Shown: positions 24,627 through 33,993 of the stretch, piece after piece
Layout: the number at the start of each line of letters is the position of its first letter
Position numbering within the stretch: position 1 is the stretch's first letter
Program-made: the position numbers and the translations under genes
Source of the DNA: Lachnospiraceae bacterium UBA7086
GTDB taxonomy: Bacteria; Bacillota; Clostridia; Lachnospirales; Lachnospiraceae
Assembly: GCA_002492525.1 (NCBI GenBank)
Contig: DKZA01000036.1
Coordinates: 28,914 to 92,913, forward strand
Reading direction: 5' to 3'
Length of the DNA: 64,000 nucleotides
Notes under the pieces: model-generated
The model's database searches: none
What the model was told of the DNA's origin: nothing
The model's input: only the letters and a program-made list of their open reading frames with translations

Positions 24627-26120
24627 ATGGGAAAACCGACAGGATTTATGGAATATGAGCGCAGGGTCTCCAAGGATGTGAGCCCCAGACAGCGTATTAA
24701 GAATTTTAGAGAATTTCATGAGCATCTGCCCATGGAAGAGCAGCAGAAACAGGGTGCACGCTGCATGGACTGCGGCGTACCCTTCTGCCAGTCAGGCATG
24801 ACACTTTGCGGGATGACTTCAGGATGTCCTCTGCATAATCTGGTGCCGGAGTGGAACGACTTAGTCTATACCGGCAACTGGGAACAGGCATACTATCGTC
24901 TGCACAAGACCAACAATTTCCCAGAGTTTACTTCCAGAGTGTGTCCGGCGCTGTGCGAGGCGGCTTGTACCTGCGGCTTAAACGGCGATCCGGTATCCAC
25001 CAAAGAAAATGAGTATGCCATCATTGAAAATGCCTATGAAAAAGGGTATGCGGATCCTAAGCCGCCCAAGGTGCGTACCGGTAAAAAGGTGGCTGTGGTG
25101 GGCAGCGGCCCCTCCGGGCTTGCCGTGGCGGATCAGCTTAACAGGCGCGGCCATCTGGTGACGGTGTTTGAGCGTTCCGACAGAATCGGCGGTCTGCTTA
25201 TGTATGGTATTCCCAATATGAAACTGGAAAAACATATCATTGACCGGAAAATCAAAGTCATGGAGGCGGAAGGCGTTACTTTTGTGACAAACAGCAATAT
25301 TGGGAAAGACATAAAGGCGGATAAGCTGTTAAAGGAGTTTGACCGGGTGGTGCTCTGCTGCGGTTCTTCCCAACCCAGGGATATCCAGGCACCGGGCAGA
25401 GATGCCAAAGGCATATATTTTGCGGTGGATTTCCTTACGGCCAACACGAAGAGTCTGTTAGATTCCGATTTCCAGGATAAGAAGTACGTGGAGACCAGGG
25501 ATAAAAATGTGGTCATTATCGGCGGCGGAGATACCGGCAACGACTGTGTAGGTACGGCTATCCGTCATGGGGCAAAGTCTGTGACACAGATTGAGATGAT
25601 GCCCAAGGCACCGGATACCAGAGCGGAGAATAATCCCTGGCCGGAATGGCCCAAAGTCTGCAAGACTGACTATGGCCAACAGGAAGCCATTGAGATTTAC
25701 GGACATGATCCACGGATTTATGAGTCCACAGTGAAAGAGTTTATAAAGGATAAAAACGGCTGTCTGAAGGCGGTAAAGATTGTTTCTCTCATCTGGGAGA
25801 AAGATCCGGAAACTGGCCGCATGAATATGAAAGAAGTGGAAGGTTCCGAGCAGACACTGGACGCGGAGATTGTACTGATCGCGGCGGGATTTCTGGGAAG
25901 CCAGAAATATGTGACGGATGCCTTCCAGGTGGAAGTGGATGGCAGAACCAATGTAAAGACACAGGCAGGCAGATTTATGACCAGTGTGGACAGAGTCTTT
26001 ACCGCAGGCGATATGCATACGGGGCAGTCTCTGGTGGTGAAGGCAATTCGCCAGGGCAGAGAGTGCGCCAGAGAGGTGGATGAGAGCCTGATGGGATATA
26101 CGAATCTGTATGTGCAGTGA
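24627..26120 (+). CDS. gltD: Glutamate synthase small subunit
   Basis: NADPH-oxidising partner of GltB that passes electrons through Fe-S clusters and FAD. The N-terminus has the Cys-rich clusters CMDCGVPFCQ and CGMTSGCPLHN, then CPALCEAACTCG. The FAD-binding motif is VVGSGPSGLAVADQL near residue 155. The NADPH-binding motif is VVIIGGGDTGNDCVGTA near residue 295. The closing FAD segment is RVFTAGDMHTGQSLVV. The gene starts two bases after gltB, behind AAGGAGGGGGCG, so the subunits are co-expressed. Length 497 is standard. Confidence 0.97.
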   Translation: MGKPTGFMEYERRVSKDVSPRQRIKNFREFHEHLPMEEQQKQGARCMDCGVPFCQSGMTLCGMTSGCPLHNLVPEWNDLVYTGNWEQAYYRLHKTNNFPEFTSRVCPALCEAACTCGLNGDPVSTKENEYAIIENAYEKGYADPKPPKVRTGKKVAVVGSGPSGLAVADQLNRRGHLVTVFERSDRIGGLLMYGIPNMKLEKHIIDRKIKVMEAEGVTFVTNSNIGKDIKADKLLKEFDRVVLCCGSSQPRDIQAPGRDAKGIYFAVDFLTANTKSLLDSDFQDKKYVETRDKNVVIIGGGDTGNDCVGTAIRHGAKSVTQIEMMPKAPDTRAENNPWPEWPKVCKTDYGQQEAIEIYGHDPRIYESTVKEFIKDKNGCLKAVKIVSLIWEKDPETGRMNMKEVEGSEQTLDAEIVLIAAGFLGSQKYVTDAFQVEVDGRTNVKTQAGRFMTSVDRVFTAGDMHTGQSLVVKAIRQGRECAREVDESLMGYTNLYVQ

Positions 26121-26187
26121 TGGCAGAGATGATTCTTAAGTCAAAGACCCCGCGGGAATAAAGAATGGAGTCCTATGAGATAAGAGA

Positions 26188-26223
26188 GCGCATGGTGGGA
26201 GCAATTCTTACCATGTGCTTTTT
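26188..26223 (+). terminator. Intrinsic terminator after gltBD
   Basis: Nine-pair stem GCGCATGGT/ACCATGTGC with one G-T pair, a 13-base loop and five T residues, 68 bases after gltD. Confidence 0.75.
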
Positions 26224-26292
26224 GCGGTATAGGATGATAAGAAATGGAATAAGATAACAAAATGAAATAGTTTGCAATAAGCAGGACAAACA

Positions 26293-26403
26293 TTCTGAAA
26301 AAAGTGGATTGAAAGTTCTGAAAAAAGTGGATTGAAAATTCTGAAAAATGCGGGTTGAAAATTCTGAAAAAGGTGGATTAGAAAATCCGAAAAAGGTGGA
26401 TTA
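26293..26403. repeat. Five tandem copies of a 23-bp repeat
   Basis: The 390-base gap before the L,D-transpeptidase holds five head-to-tail units starting at 26293, 26316, 26339, 26362 and about 26386. The common pattern is TTCTGAAAAAAGTGGATTG plus a GAAA-type end; units 1 and 2 are nearly identical, the later ones carry a few changes. A minus-strand open frame (26208-26444) exists only because the repeat lacks stops in that frame, so I reject it as a gene. A role as an array of protein-binding sites or a slippage-prone spacer is possible. Confidence 0.85.
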
Positions 26404-26511
26404 CATATTGCACAGAAAGTAAAAACAACATATAATGGGGCCACGGAAGGATGGCGTATTTGTGGTACCGATTACGGCATTGAAAGATTAATTATAAGGA
26501 AAGCAGGGCAG

Positions 26512-28131
26512 ATGGGGCGAAAGCAAAGAAAACGCAAGCAAAGAAAGCATAAAAAAATAATGATATCCAAAAAGCAGGGGATTTTATTTCTGTCAGCGTT
26601 TTTCATGATGACGTTTCTTGTCCTGCTGGTTGTTTATATTGTGGGCCTTAACCGTTATCAGAGCTGTTTCTTGCATGGTACGCTGATCGATGAGGTGGAT
26701 GTGTCAGGGATGTCGATCGCACAACTGGAGGAACAGATTGGGCAGTATTCGCTTCATGTGATAGAACGGCAGGCCGACGGAACAGTTCTGGAAGAGGAAA
26801 TATTGGGAAGGGAGATTGGACTTGCCTATATTTCTACAGAACATCTGCAGGATGTTTTGAAACAGCAAAATCCTTACCTTTGGTTTTTGAAACAGGAATC
26901 CGTTTATGAAACAGATACAGCGCTCTTTTATGAAGAGGATGTGTTAGAAGAAAAGATAGATGCGCTGCGGGGCTTTCAAAAAGAATTTGTAAAGGAGCCG
27001 GCGGATGCTTACATAGGGGATTATATTCCAGGCAAAGGTTTTGAGCTGGTAGCCGAGAACCGTGGAAACCGATTGAATCGGGCCAGGACGGCAGAGGCGG
27101 TCAAAGAGGCGGTTGGCGGTCTGCAGGAGCAGGTGGATCTGGAAGCGGCCGGCTGTTATGAGGAACCCAAGGTTACGCTGGAAGATGCAGGCCTGAAAGC
27201 AACCTACGGAAAGCTTCAAAATTACGTGAATACTGTTGTTACTTATACCTTTGGAACGCAAAGAGAGGTTCTGGATGCAGATACGGTAGCAGGCTGGATT
27301 ATACGAAAAGGAAACCAGGCGGAACTTGACCCGGAACTGGTCAAAGAGTATGTGAACTCTCTGCGGAAAAAGCATGATACGATTTTTCACAGGAGAACCT
27401 TTTTAACCAGCTACGGGGAAGAAGTGACCATTGACCAGGGAGATTATGGCTGGTGGATGGATGTAGGGCAGGAGACGGAAGAGCTGATCGGACTTTTGGA
27501 GAGGGGAGAGAGTACAGAGCGGATTCCCGTCTACAGACAGACGGCGGCCTCCTTTGAAACGCCGGATTATGGCGATTCTTATGTGGAAATTAATCTGACG
27601 GCCCAGCATTTATTTTTGTACCAGAATGGGGAATGTGTCCTGGAATCTGATTTTGTGTCCGGCAATCCCTCCAGAGGCAACGAAACGCCGGCAGGAATTT
27701 ACGGCATTACTTATAAAGAACGGGATGCGACGCTGACGGGGGAGACTTACCGGACGCCGGTTTCTTTCTGGATGCCTTTTAATAACAATGTGGGGATGCA
27801 TGACGCTTCGTGGAGAAGCGAGTTCGGCCGAAATATTTATATGACGAACGGGTCCCATGGCTGTATCAATCTGCCTTATTCGGCCGCAGAGGAAATTTAT
27901 GGTTATGTGGAAAAAGGCACACCGGTCATTTGCTATCATCTGCCGGGAACAGAACCGGAGCCGCTTCCGGAGATACCATTGGAACCGGAGCCGGAGACAG
28001 AGCCGGTGCCTGTAATAGAAACAGAGCCCGGGGCAGGGCCGGTAACAGAGGCAGGGTCAGAGCCTGTAACAGAGTCTGGATCAGAGCAGCAGGCGGTGGT
28101 GGAAGAACCGCCGTTAACAGAGGGGCAGTGA
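26512..28131 (+). CDS. L,D-transpeptidase (YkuD) with peptidoglycan-binding domain
   Basis: Membrane-anchored cell-wall enzyme that forms or exchanges 3-3 type cross-links or attaches proteins to peptidoglycan. A basic N-terminus is followed by one helix (about 23-46). A putative peptidoglycan-binding module spans about 60-330. The YkuD domain (about 350-475) has the signature HDASWRSEF and SHGCINLP, with the nucleophile Cys451. The tail (about 480-539) is Pro/Glu/Thr-rich with repeated EPE, TEP and TESGSE steps, a flexible wall-spanning linker. It begins at ATG 26512 after GGAAAGCAGG. It is a stand-alone gene. Confidence 0.93.
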   Translation: MGRKQRKRKQRKHKKIMISKKQGILFLSAFFMMTFLVLLVVYIVGLNRYQSCFLHGTLIDEVDVSGMSIAQLEEQIGQYSLHVIERQADGTVLEEEILGREIGLAYISTEHLQDVLKQQNPYLWFLKQESVYETDTALFYEEDVLEEKIDALRGFQKEFVKEPADAYIGDYIPGKGFELVAENRGNRLNRARTAEAVKEAVGGLQEQVDLEAAGCYEEPKVTLEDAGLKATYGKLQNYVNTVVTYTFGTQREVLDADTVAGWIIRKGNQAELDPELVKEYVNSLRKKHDTIFHRRTFLTSYGEEVTIDQGDYGWWMDVGQETEELIGLLERGESTERIPVYRQTAASFETPDYGDSYVEINLTAQHLFLYQNGECVLESDFVSGNPSRGNETPAGIYGITYKERDATLTGETYRTPVSFWMPFNNNVGMHDASWRSEFGRNIYMTNGSHGCINLPYSAAEEIYGYVEKGTPVICYHLPGTEPEPLPEIPLEPEPETEPVPVIETEPGAGPVTEAGSEPVTESGSEQQAVVEEPPLTEGQ

Positions 28132-28154
28132 GAAGGAAACACACTGCCCTTTTT
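28123..28154 (+). terminator. Intrinsic terminator overlapping the transpeptidase stop
   Basis: Stem GGGCAGTG/CACTGCCC of eight perfect pairs; the stop codon lies in the stem. Five T residues follow. Confidence 0.85.
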
Positions 28155-28234
28155 CTTATATTTTTCCTCTTATCTTATATTTTTCCCATTTTTTTATAAT
28201 AAATAACCCATATAATAAAAGGGGAGGGACTGCC

Positions 28235-30016
28235 ATGCGGGAAGTTAGTTTTGATAGAAAGAGTATCAGGACGCGGTTGATTATGGCTTTTGTTGTCACA
28301 TCATTTTTGCCGATTGCCCTGGTGAATATTATATCATATTATAATACATCCAGATTAGTCAGACAGAATGTGGAGAGTATGACCAATGCCAATCTGGAGC
28401 AGACAAAGGTGAGCCTGGATGTGTGGCTGGATTCCTACGAGGATATTCTGTTTCAGGTCTATACAGATGATGATATCGTGGATTTAGTGGACAAGATCAA
28501 TGCCGGGGAGGATGTGGCGAACAACAGGCAGATGCTTAGAAAGACTCTGAGGGGATTGTTCTATACCAAGGATTATGTGAAATCTATTTCCGTGATTACA
28601 GACAGCGGTGAGCTGGTATTTTATGATCAGCTGACAGCATCTACCACACGTACCTCTTGGATGGAAAGTATTTCTATGTCCCAGGAAGAACTATATCACG
28701 AAATCAGCAGTGATAATAAAACGCATATCATGCCAACCGGAGAGAAAGTGGTTTTTGGGAGTAATTCCTGCTATTTATTTCATATTGGGCACAGAATTAT
28801 TGATTATCGGGATGTGGATAAACAGTGTGGGGTTGTATTGGTCAGTATTGATGAGAAATTGTTGGAAGAAATCTGTTCTACTACCGAGAATGGTTTGAAT
28901 TTTATTGTAGATGGTGAGGGGTGTTTGGTTTCTTGTGCCGAATCTGAGAAAATAGGACAGGCTATTTACTCAAAAGAGGCAGGAGAAGGAGACAAAAAGG
29001 CGGCTTACCAGCGGATTGCCATGGAGACAGGCCTCTTGGGCGAGACAGAGCTTTCTATTTATTCGGTGCATGATGAAGAGACAGGGTGGGAAATTGTCCG
29101 TGCGACGAATCAGGAAGAATTGATTTCAGCGCTTAGGCAGCAGCAACAGCTTTCGGGATTGATCATCGTCCTATCTTTGTGTGCGGTGGTGTTGGTTATG
29201 TTTGGTCAGGTGTCAAGGATGACCGGTTCTATCAAAAAAGTGGTTGAGACTATGAGAAAAGCCGGCAAGGGTGATCTGACAATCCGGGTAGAGGCGGATA
29301 AGACGAGACCCACGGAGATCGAAGTCATTGCAGAAGAGTTTAATTCTATGATGGATAAGATGAAGAAGTCGGTTGAAAAGCAGAAAAATGCGGAGATTGC
29401 CGCTCTGGAAGCACAAATCAATCCGCATTTTCTATATAATACGCTGGATACGATCAACTGGATGGCAATAGATAAGGATGAATACGAGATTAGTAATATG
29501 ATTGGAACGCTTGCCGGTATTTTGCGCTATGGTATTTCCGACAGCAATGGTATTGTAAAGGTTAAGGATGAAGTAGCGTGGTTAAAGCAATATATCTTTT
29601 TGCAGCAGACCAAATTAAAGAATTCCTTTGCGTGTCATATCAATGTGGAACCGGAACTTATGGGATGTTCCATTCATAAGCTGCTTTTACAACCGTTTAT
29701 AGAAAATGCTATTTTGCATGGATTTGAGGGCGTTGAGGGATCTCACACACTGGAAATGGATATGGGAAGAAAAGACGACTGGATTCTGATACGGATTCAG
29801 GATAATGGCTGCGGCATACCGGAAGAGATGGTGCGGGAGATGAATGAGGGGATTTTCAGAAAGACGGATAATAAAAACCATATCGGCATGGAAAACGCTA
29901 TCACCAGGATTCATATGTACTATGGGGAGAGCGCGGAAGTGAAGATAGAAAGCCGGCTGGGACAGGGGACAGTGGTACAGATTCTGATTCCTGTAGATGA
30001 TGAGACAGTGGAATAA
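28235..30016 (+). CDS. YesM-like sensor histidine kinase (sugar locus 1)
   Basis: Membrane sensor kinase of the LytS/YesM family. One helix at about 17-35, an extracytoplasmic dCACHE-like sensor (about 36-300), a second helix (about 305-325) and HAMP lead to the kinase domain. The phosphoacceptor His lies in the INPHFLYNTLDTINW motif near residue 395. The ATP site shows PFIENAILHGF and DNGCGIPEEM. AAGGGGAGGG precedes the ATG. Its response regulator follows 30 bases later and a sugar ABC operon after that, so it probably senses an extracellular carbohydrate. Confidence 0.93.
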   Translation: MREVSFDRKSIRTRLIMAFVVTSFLPIALVNIISYYNTSRLVRQNVESMTNANLEQTKVSLDVWLDSYEDILFQVYTDDDIVDLVDKINAGEDVANNRQMLRKTLRGLFYTKDYVKSISVITDSGELVFYDQLTASTTRTSWMESISMSQEELYHEISSDNKTHIMPTGEKVVFGSNSCYLFHIGHRIIDYRDVDKQCGVVLVSIDEKLLEEICSTTENGLNFIVDGEGCLVSCAESEKIGQAIYSKEAGEGDKKAAYQRIAMETGLLGETELSIYSVHDEETGWEIVRATNQEELISALRQQQQLSGLIIVLSLCAVVLVMFGQVSRMTGSIKKVVETMRKAGKGDLTIRVEADKTRPTEIEVIAEEFNSMMDKMKKSVEKQKNAEIAALEAQINPHFLYNTLDTINWMAIDKDEYEISNMIGTLAGILRYGISDSNGIVKVKDEVAWLKQYIFLQQTKLKNSFACHINVEPELMGCSIHKLLLQPFIENAILHGFEGVEGSHTLEMDMGRKDDWILIRIQDNGCGIPEEMVREMNEGIFRKTDNKNHIGMENAITRIHMYYGESAEVKIESRLGQGTVVQILIPVDDETVE

Positions 30017-30046
30017 ATAATAGGGATACAGGGGGTGAACGGTCTT

Positions 30047-31579
30047 ATGAGAGCGGTGGTTGTGGAAGATGAAATCCTGATCAGAGAGGGCTTGTGTAAG
30101 CTTATGCAAAAGATGTTTCCCGATATTATCATGGAAGGGCGCGCGGGAAATGGACAGGAGGGGCTGCAATATATCAAAGAATATCAGCCCGATCTGGTCA
30201 TTACAGACATTAAAATGCCGGTCATGGATGGATTGGAAATGCTTGCGAAAGTACAGGAAGCCGGTCTGTTTCCCAAAGTGGTCGTTTTGACAGCTTATTC
30301 CGAATTTGAATATGCCAAGCAGGCCGTGAAACTGGGCGTTTGTGATTATATCATCAAACCGGTGGTGGTACCGGAGTTTGTGAAGACCATTCGCAAGATA
30401 CAGAATCTGTACGAGCAGGAGCAGAAAAGGACGCCGGAGACGATGGGCAGTTTGGAACATATTGTATCCGGTTTGTTATACGGGGTATCTGCACTGGATG
30501 ATAAGATGCAGGACTTTCTTTATAAAAAGTATGGGATAGCGGAGCAGACACCGTTGCTTGAATTGCTGATTTATATGGGGAACAATTTTGAGAAGGACCG
30601 GGAGAAAAAGCGCAAAGAAATGTGCCGGGTTCTGGAACAGAAGAAAATACGGTACTGTCTGGTTGATATGGAGTATGACAAAGCGGTTCTTGCTCTGCTT
30701 TATGAGTATTCTTCAAGACAGGAGATAGAACGCTGGTATCAGAATCAGATTTTATTTCAGAAAAGGGATGTGCGGGAGCGGCATATCAGTTATGGGATGG
30801 TGGAGGTTATCGGTGCACAGGCGATCAGGGAGGGATACCAGACCCTGCTTCCTTATATGGACTGGAACATTGTTCTGGGGGACGATGTCCTCATATCTTA
30901 TCCCAGGATTGCAGATGTACAGACAGAGATATGTATCTATCCGGTGGAACTGGAAAATCAGATAAAGGCGGCAATATGTACAGGGGAAGAGGATAAAATC
31001 CGTGAAATCACAAAACGCTTTCATGCATATTTTCAGGACGGGCGGATGTATTCACCCAGAGAAATTAAGGGTTCTTATGTGCGTTTCCAGTGGGCGGTCT
31101 TAAATATAGCCAAAGAAGTAGGATGCATAGAGTATCAGCAGATTGACCAAAAAAATCTTCTGGATCATATTATGGGTGCAAAGACAGAGGAAGAATTGCA
31201 GCAAAGTCTTGCGGAACTTCTTGACCATCTGCGTATTTCCGGAAAAGAGGCGGAGATTATGAGTCTTGCCGTCAAGAAGACACAGAGTATGATTCATGAA
31301 TTTTATGCAGACGGCATTACTCTAAGTGAGATTGCGGACAGGCTGAATCTGACGCAGGAGTATCTTGGGAGCCAGTTTCACAAAGAAGTGGGGGAGAATT
31401 TCAGTACCTATATCCGGAATTATCGTTTGGCCAAGGCAAAGGAATTATTGATTGGAACACAGTTGAAACAGTATGAGATTGCCGCAAAAGTGGGATATGC
31501 AGATGCCAAATATTTTGCCAGGGTCTTTAAGGAATGTGTGGGGATGTCACCGGCGGAATACAGAAAGTCTAATCGTTAG
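30047..31579 (+). CDS. YesN-like AraC-type response regulator (sugar locus 1)
   Basis: Response regulator with an N-terminal receiver domain and a C-terminal AraC-type DNA-binding domain. The receiver has VVEDE at the start, the phosphorylation Asp in VITDIKMPVMDG near residue 55 and the IIKPV switch Lys. The DNA-binding region (about 410-510) has ITLSEIADRLNLTQEYLGSQFHKEVGEN and the second helix pair YEIAAKVGYADAKYFARVFKE. ATG 30047 is preferred, with AGGGGGTG as ribosome-binding site; the GTG at 30035 lies inside that site. It likely activates the binding-protein operon starting at 31700. Confidence 0.92.
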   Translation: MRAVVVEDEILIREGLCKLMQKMFPDIIMEGRAGNGQEGLQYIKEYQPDLVITDIKMPVMDGLEMLAKVQEAGLFPKVVVLTAYSEFEYAKQAVKLGVCDYIIKPVVVPEFVKTIRKIQNLYEQEQKRTPETMGSLEHIVSGLLYGVSALDDKMQDFLYKKYGIAEQTPLLELLIYMGNNFEKDREKKRKEMCRVLEQKKIRYCLVDMEYDKAVLALLYEYSSRQEIERWYQNQILFQKRDVRERHISYGMVEVIGAQAIREGYQTLLPYMDWNIVLGDDVLISYPRIADVQTEICIYPVELENQIKAAICTGEEDKIREITKRFHAYFQDGRMYSPREIKGSYVRFQWAVLNIAKEVGCIEYQQIDQKNLLDHIMGAKTEEELQQSLAELLDHLRISGKEAEIMSLAVKKTQSMIHEFYADGITLSEIADRLNLTQEYLGSQFHKEVGENFSTYIRNYRLAKAKELLIGTQLKQYEIAAKVGYADAKYFARVFKECVGMSPAEYRKSNR

Positions 31580-31699
31580 AACAATGATATTAGATTTTTT
31601 ATCCTTTTTCATTTTTCTCCCGTTTGAGGAGGATATAAAAGGCAGTATGATAAAGGCATCAAAAAGAAAACCGGTACAAAAGGTTGGAGGAGGAAGAGA

Positions 31700-33001
31700 A
31701 TGAAGAAGAAAAAAATAACAGCTCTAATGACGGCAGTGGTCATGACAGCCAGTATCTTGACAGGGTGCGGAGCAGGGAGCGGCGAGAGTGCTCCGGCTGC
31801 AGAGAATACGCCAGCAGATAAGGCGCCCGCGGCACAGGACAGCGTCAAAGAGGAGAGCGGCGAAGAGGCAGCTCCTGCGGGGGAAACGCAGCCGATTACT
31901 ATCTGGTATTACTGGGAGACCGAGGGTCATCAGGTAGCGTTGGATCAGATTATTCAGGAGTATAATGGATCACAGAATCAGTATGAAGTGACAGCAAAAT
32001 ATGTTCCTTTTGCAGATTTTAAGAAACAGCTGTCCATCGGTGCTTCTGCAGATGAACTTCCTGATATTGCCATTCTGGATTCCCCGGATCATGCATCTTA
32101 TGTGGAAATGGGAATCTTCGAGGATCTGACAGGCAAGTTCGATGTCAGTAATTATTATGAAGGAACCGTAAATTCCTGCACGGTAGACGGTAAGTTGTAC
32201 GGCGTACCTTTTGGTGCTAACTGTCTTGCACTTTACTATAATGAAGATATGCTGACGGCGGCCGGATGCAGTGTTCCAACTACTTGGGATGAACTGAAGG
32301 AAACAGCGAAGGCATTGACCACGGATTCCGTTACCGGACTGGCACTTTGCAGTGTACAGAATGAGGAGGGTACTTTCAACTTTGTTCCCTGGCTCTGGTC
32401 CACCGGGGCTACTTCTTATGATATCAATAATGAGAACGGTATCCGTGCTCTTACCTTTATTCAGGATTTAATCAACGAAGGTGTTATGAGTAAAGAATGT
32501 ATTAACTGGACACAGGGTGATGTTATGAATCAGTTTATCTCCGGCAACGTGGCAATGATGGAGAATGGACCTTGGCAGATTCCGACTATGCAGGCTGAGG
32601 CACCGGATTTAAACTGGAAGGTGACATTGATACCTAAAGATGCGGAATATGCATCTGTGCTTGGCGGTGAAAACTATGCTGTGATCAATGGCGGTAATGT
32701 GGATGGAGCACTGGATTTCCTTACCTATGCCACCAGTGAAGAAAAAGTGAAATTTATGATGGATAAGTTCGGTTATATTTCTGCGGATAAAACCATCGCA
32801 GAAAGTCAGTTTGCGGCGGATTCACCGTATCAGCCTTTCGTAGAAGAACTGAACTATGCAATGCCCAGAGGTCCGCTGGCTGAGTGGCCCAGTGTATCCG
32901 ATGCCATTTCTCTGGCCTTTAATCAGGTCATTACAGGAACTGCTACACCTGAAAATGCGGCGGCAGAAGCGCAGGCAACGATTGACGGTATTGTAAAATA
33001 A
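31700..33001 (+). CDS. Sugar ABC transporter substrate-binding lipoprotein (locus 1)
   Basis: Extracellular solute-binding protein family 1, the receptor of a carbohydrate ABC importer. A lipoprotein signal (basic start, hydrophobic core, SILTGC lipobox with Cys near residue 24) is followed by a short Ala/Pro/Glu linker. The mature domain starts QPITIWYYWETEGHQ and has the sugar-binding signature DELPDIAILDSPDH and GVPFGANCLALYYNEDML. GGAGGAGGAAGAGA precedes the ATG. A terminator-like hairpin separates it from the permeases, a usual way to make more receptor than channel. The ligand is inferred to be a xylose- or glucose-containing oligosaccharide from the GH31 partner. Confidence 0.93.
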   Translation: MKKKKITALMTAVVMTASILTGCGAGSGESAPAAENTPADKAPAAQDSVKEESGEEAAPAGETQPITIWYYWETEGHQVALDQIIQEYNGSQNQYEVTAKYVPFADFKKQLSIGASADELPDIAILDSPDHASYVEMGIFEDLTGKFDVSNYYEGTVNSCTVDGKLYGVPFGANCLALYYNEDMLTAAGCSVPTTWDELKETAKALTTDSVTGLALCSVQNEEGTFNFVPWLWSTGATSYDINNENGIRALTFIQDLINEGVMSKECINWTQGDVMNQFISGNVAMMENGPWQIPTMQAEAPDLNWKVTLIPKDAEYASVLGGENYAVINGGNVDGALDFLTYATSEEKVKFMMDKFGYISADKTIAESQFAADSPYQPFVEELNYAMPRGPLAEWPSVSDAISLAFNQVITGTATPENAAAEAQATIDGIVK

Positions 33002-33013
33002 AGAAAAAGAAAT

Positions 33014-33065
33014 CGCTGCTGCACAGAGTGTTACATATGTAGAATCTGTGTAGCGGCGTTTTTTT
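33014..33065 (+). terminator. Terminator between binding protein and permeases
   Basis: A 14-pair stem, CGCTGCTGCACAGA with TCTGTGTAGCGGCG (two G-T pairs), is followed by seven T residues. Partial read-through would lower permease levels relative to the receptor. Confidence 0.8.
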
Positions 33066-33093
33066 GCCCTAAATGTGGAAAGGAGGGGGTTGC

Positions 33094-33993
33094 GTGGCCA
33101 AATTAAAAAAGTTTTTTCGATATGAAAACGTGGGATTGTTGTTTGTCCTTCCGGCGTTTCTTTATATGTTGGTTTTTGTAGGGTATCCTATCATTCGCAA
33201 TATCATTTTAAGTTTTCAGGATGTCAATGCAGGCAATCTGGTACGGGGAACCAAGAATTTTATTCTGTTTGATAATTATATGGAACTCTTTCAGGACAGC
33301 GTATTTACTAACTCTTTGTGGAATACACTGCGTTATACAGTTTTGTGTCTGGTGTTTCAGTTTGTGATCGGCTTCCTATTGGCACTCTTTTTTAGTCAGA
33401 GATTTTCCTTAGCTAAGCCGGTACGGGGCATCCTGCTGGTACCGTGGATGATACCGGTGACTGTCACGGCACTGATGTTTAAGCTGTTGTTTGCTACAGA
33501 TATCGGCGTCATCAATTTCATTTTAAGAAGCATGCATTTGATAAACAAAAACATTGAGTGGCTGACAACACCGGGAACAGCAATGTTTGCCCTGATCTGT
33601 GCCAATGTATGGATCGGAATTCCTTTTAATATGATCTTAATTTCTACCGGGCTTACCACGATTCCCAAAGAATTATATGAGAGTGCATCCATTGATGGTG
33701 CGGGTAAAGTACAGACATTTTTTAAGATTACACTTCCCCTTTTGAAGCCGACGATTGAGTCTGTGCTGATATTAGGATTTATCTATACATTTAAGGTGTA
33801 CGATCTGGTGTATGTCATGACGAGCGGCGGTCCGGTCAACTCCACTCACATGTTATCTACCTATTCTTATAAATTGTCCTTTGAAATGTTTAAGTACAGT
33901 AAAGGATCCGCAGTGGCCAATGTACTGCTGGTAATTTTGTTGGTTGTCGGTGTTTTTTATATCAAAGTCACAACAGATGGGGAGGATGCATGA
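33094..33993 (+). CDS. Sugar ABC transporter permease, MalF/UgpA type (locus 1)
   Basis: Inner-membrane channel subunit, 299 residues with six helices. The cytoplasmic coupling loop is present as ESASIDGAGKVQTFFKITLPLLKP, the EAA motif that contacts the ATPase. GTG 33094 is chosen because AGGAGG stands seven bases upstream; an ATG at 33073 precedes that site. It overlaps the second permease by four bases. No ATPase gene is present in the locus. Confidence 0.93.
   Translation: MAKLKKFFRYENVGLLFVLPAFLYMLVFVGYPIIRNIILSFQDVNAGNLVRGTKNFILFDNYMELFQDSVFTNSLWNTLRYTVLCLVFQFVIGFLLALFFSQRFSLAKPVRGILLVPWMIPVTVTALMFKLLFATDIGVINFILRSMHLINKNIEWLTTPGTAMFALICANVWIGIPFNMILISTGLTTIPKELYESASIDGAGKVQTFFKITLPLLKPTIESVLILGFIYTFKVYDLVYVMTSGGPVNSTHMLSTYSYKLSFEMFKYSKGSAVANVLLVILLVVGVFYIKVTTDGEDA

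Noticed and set aside
26293..26403. CRISPR array
   Set aside because: Units are directly adjacent with no spacers.
26208..26444. Minus-strand open frame with repeated Phe/Asn-rich peptides
   Set aside because: It is produced by the 23-bp tandem repeats lacking stops in that frame; no start site or family match.
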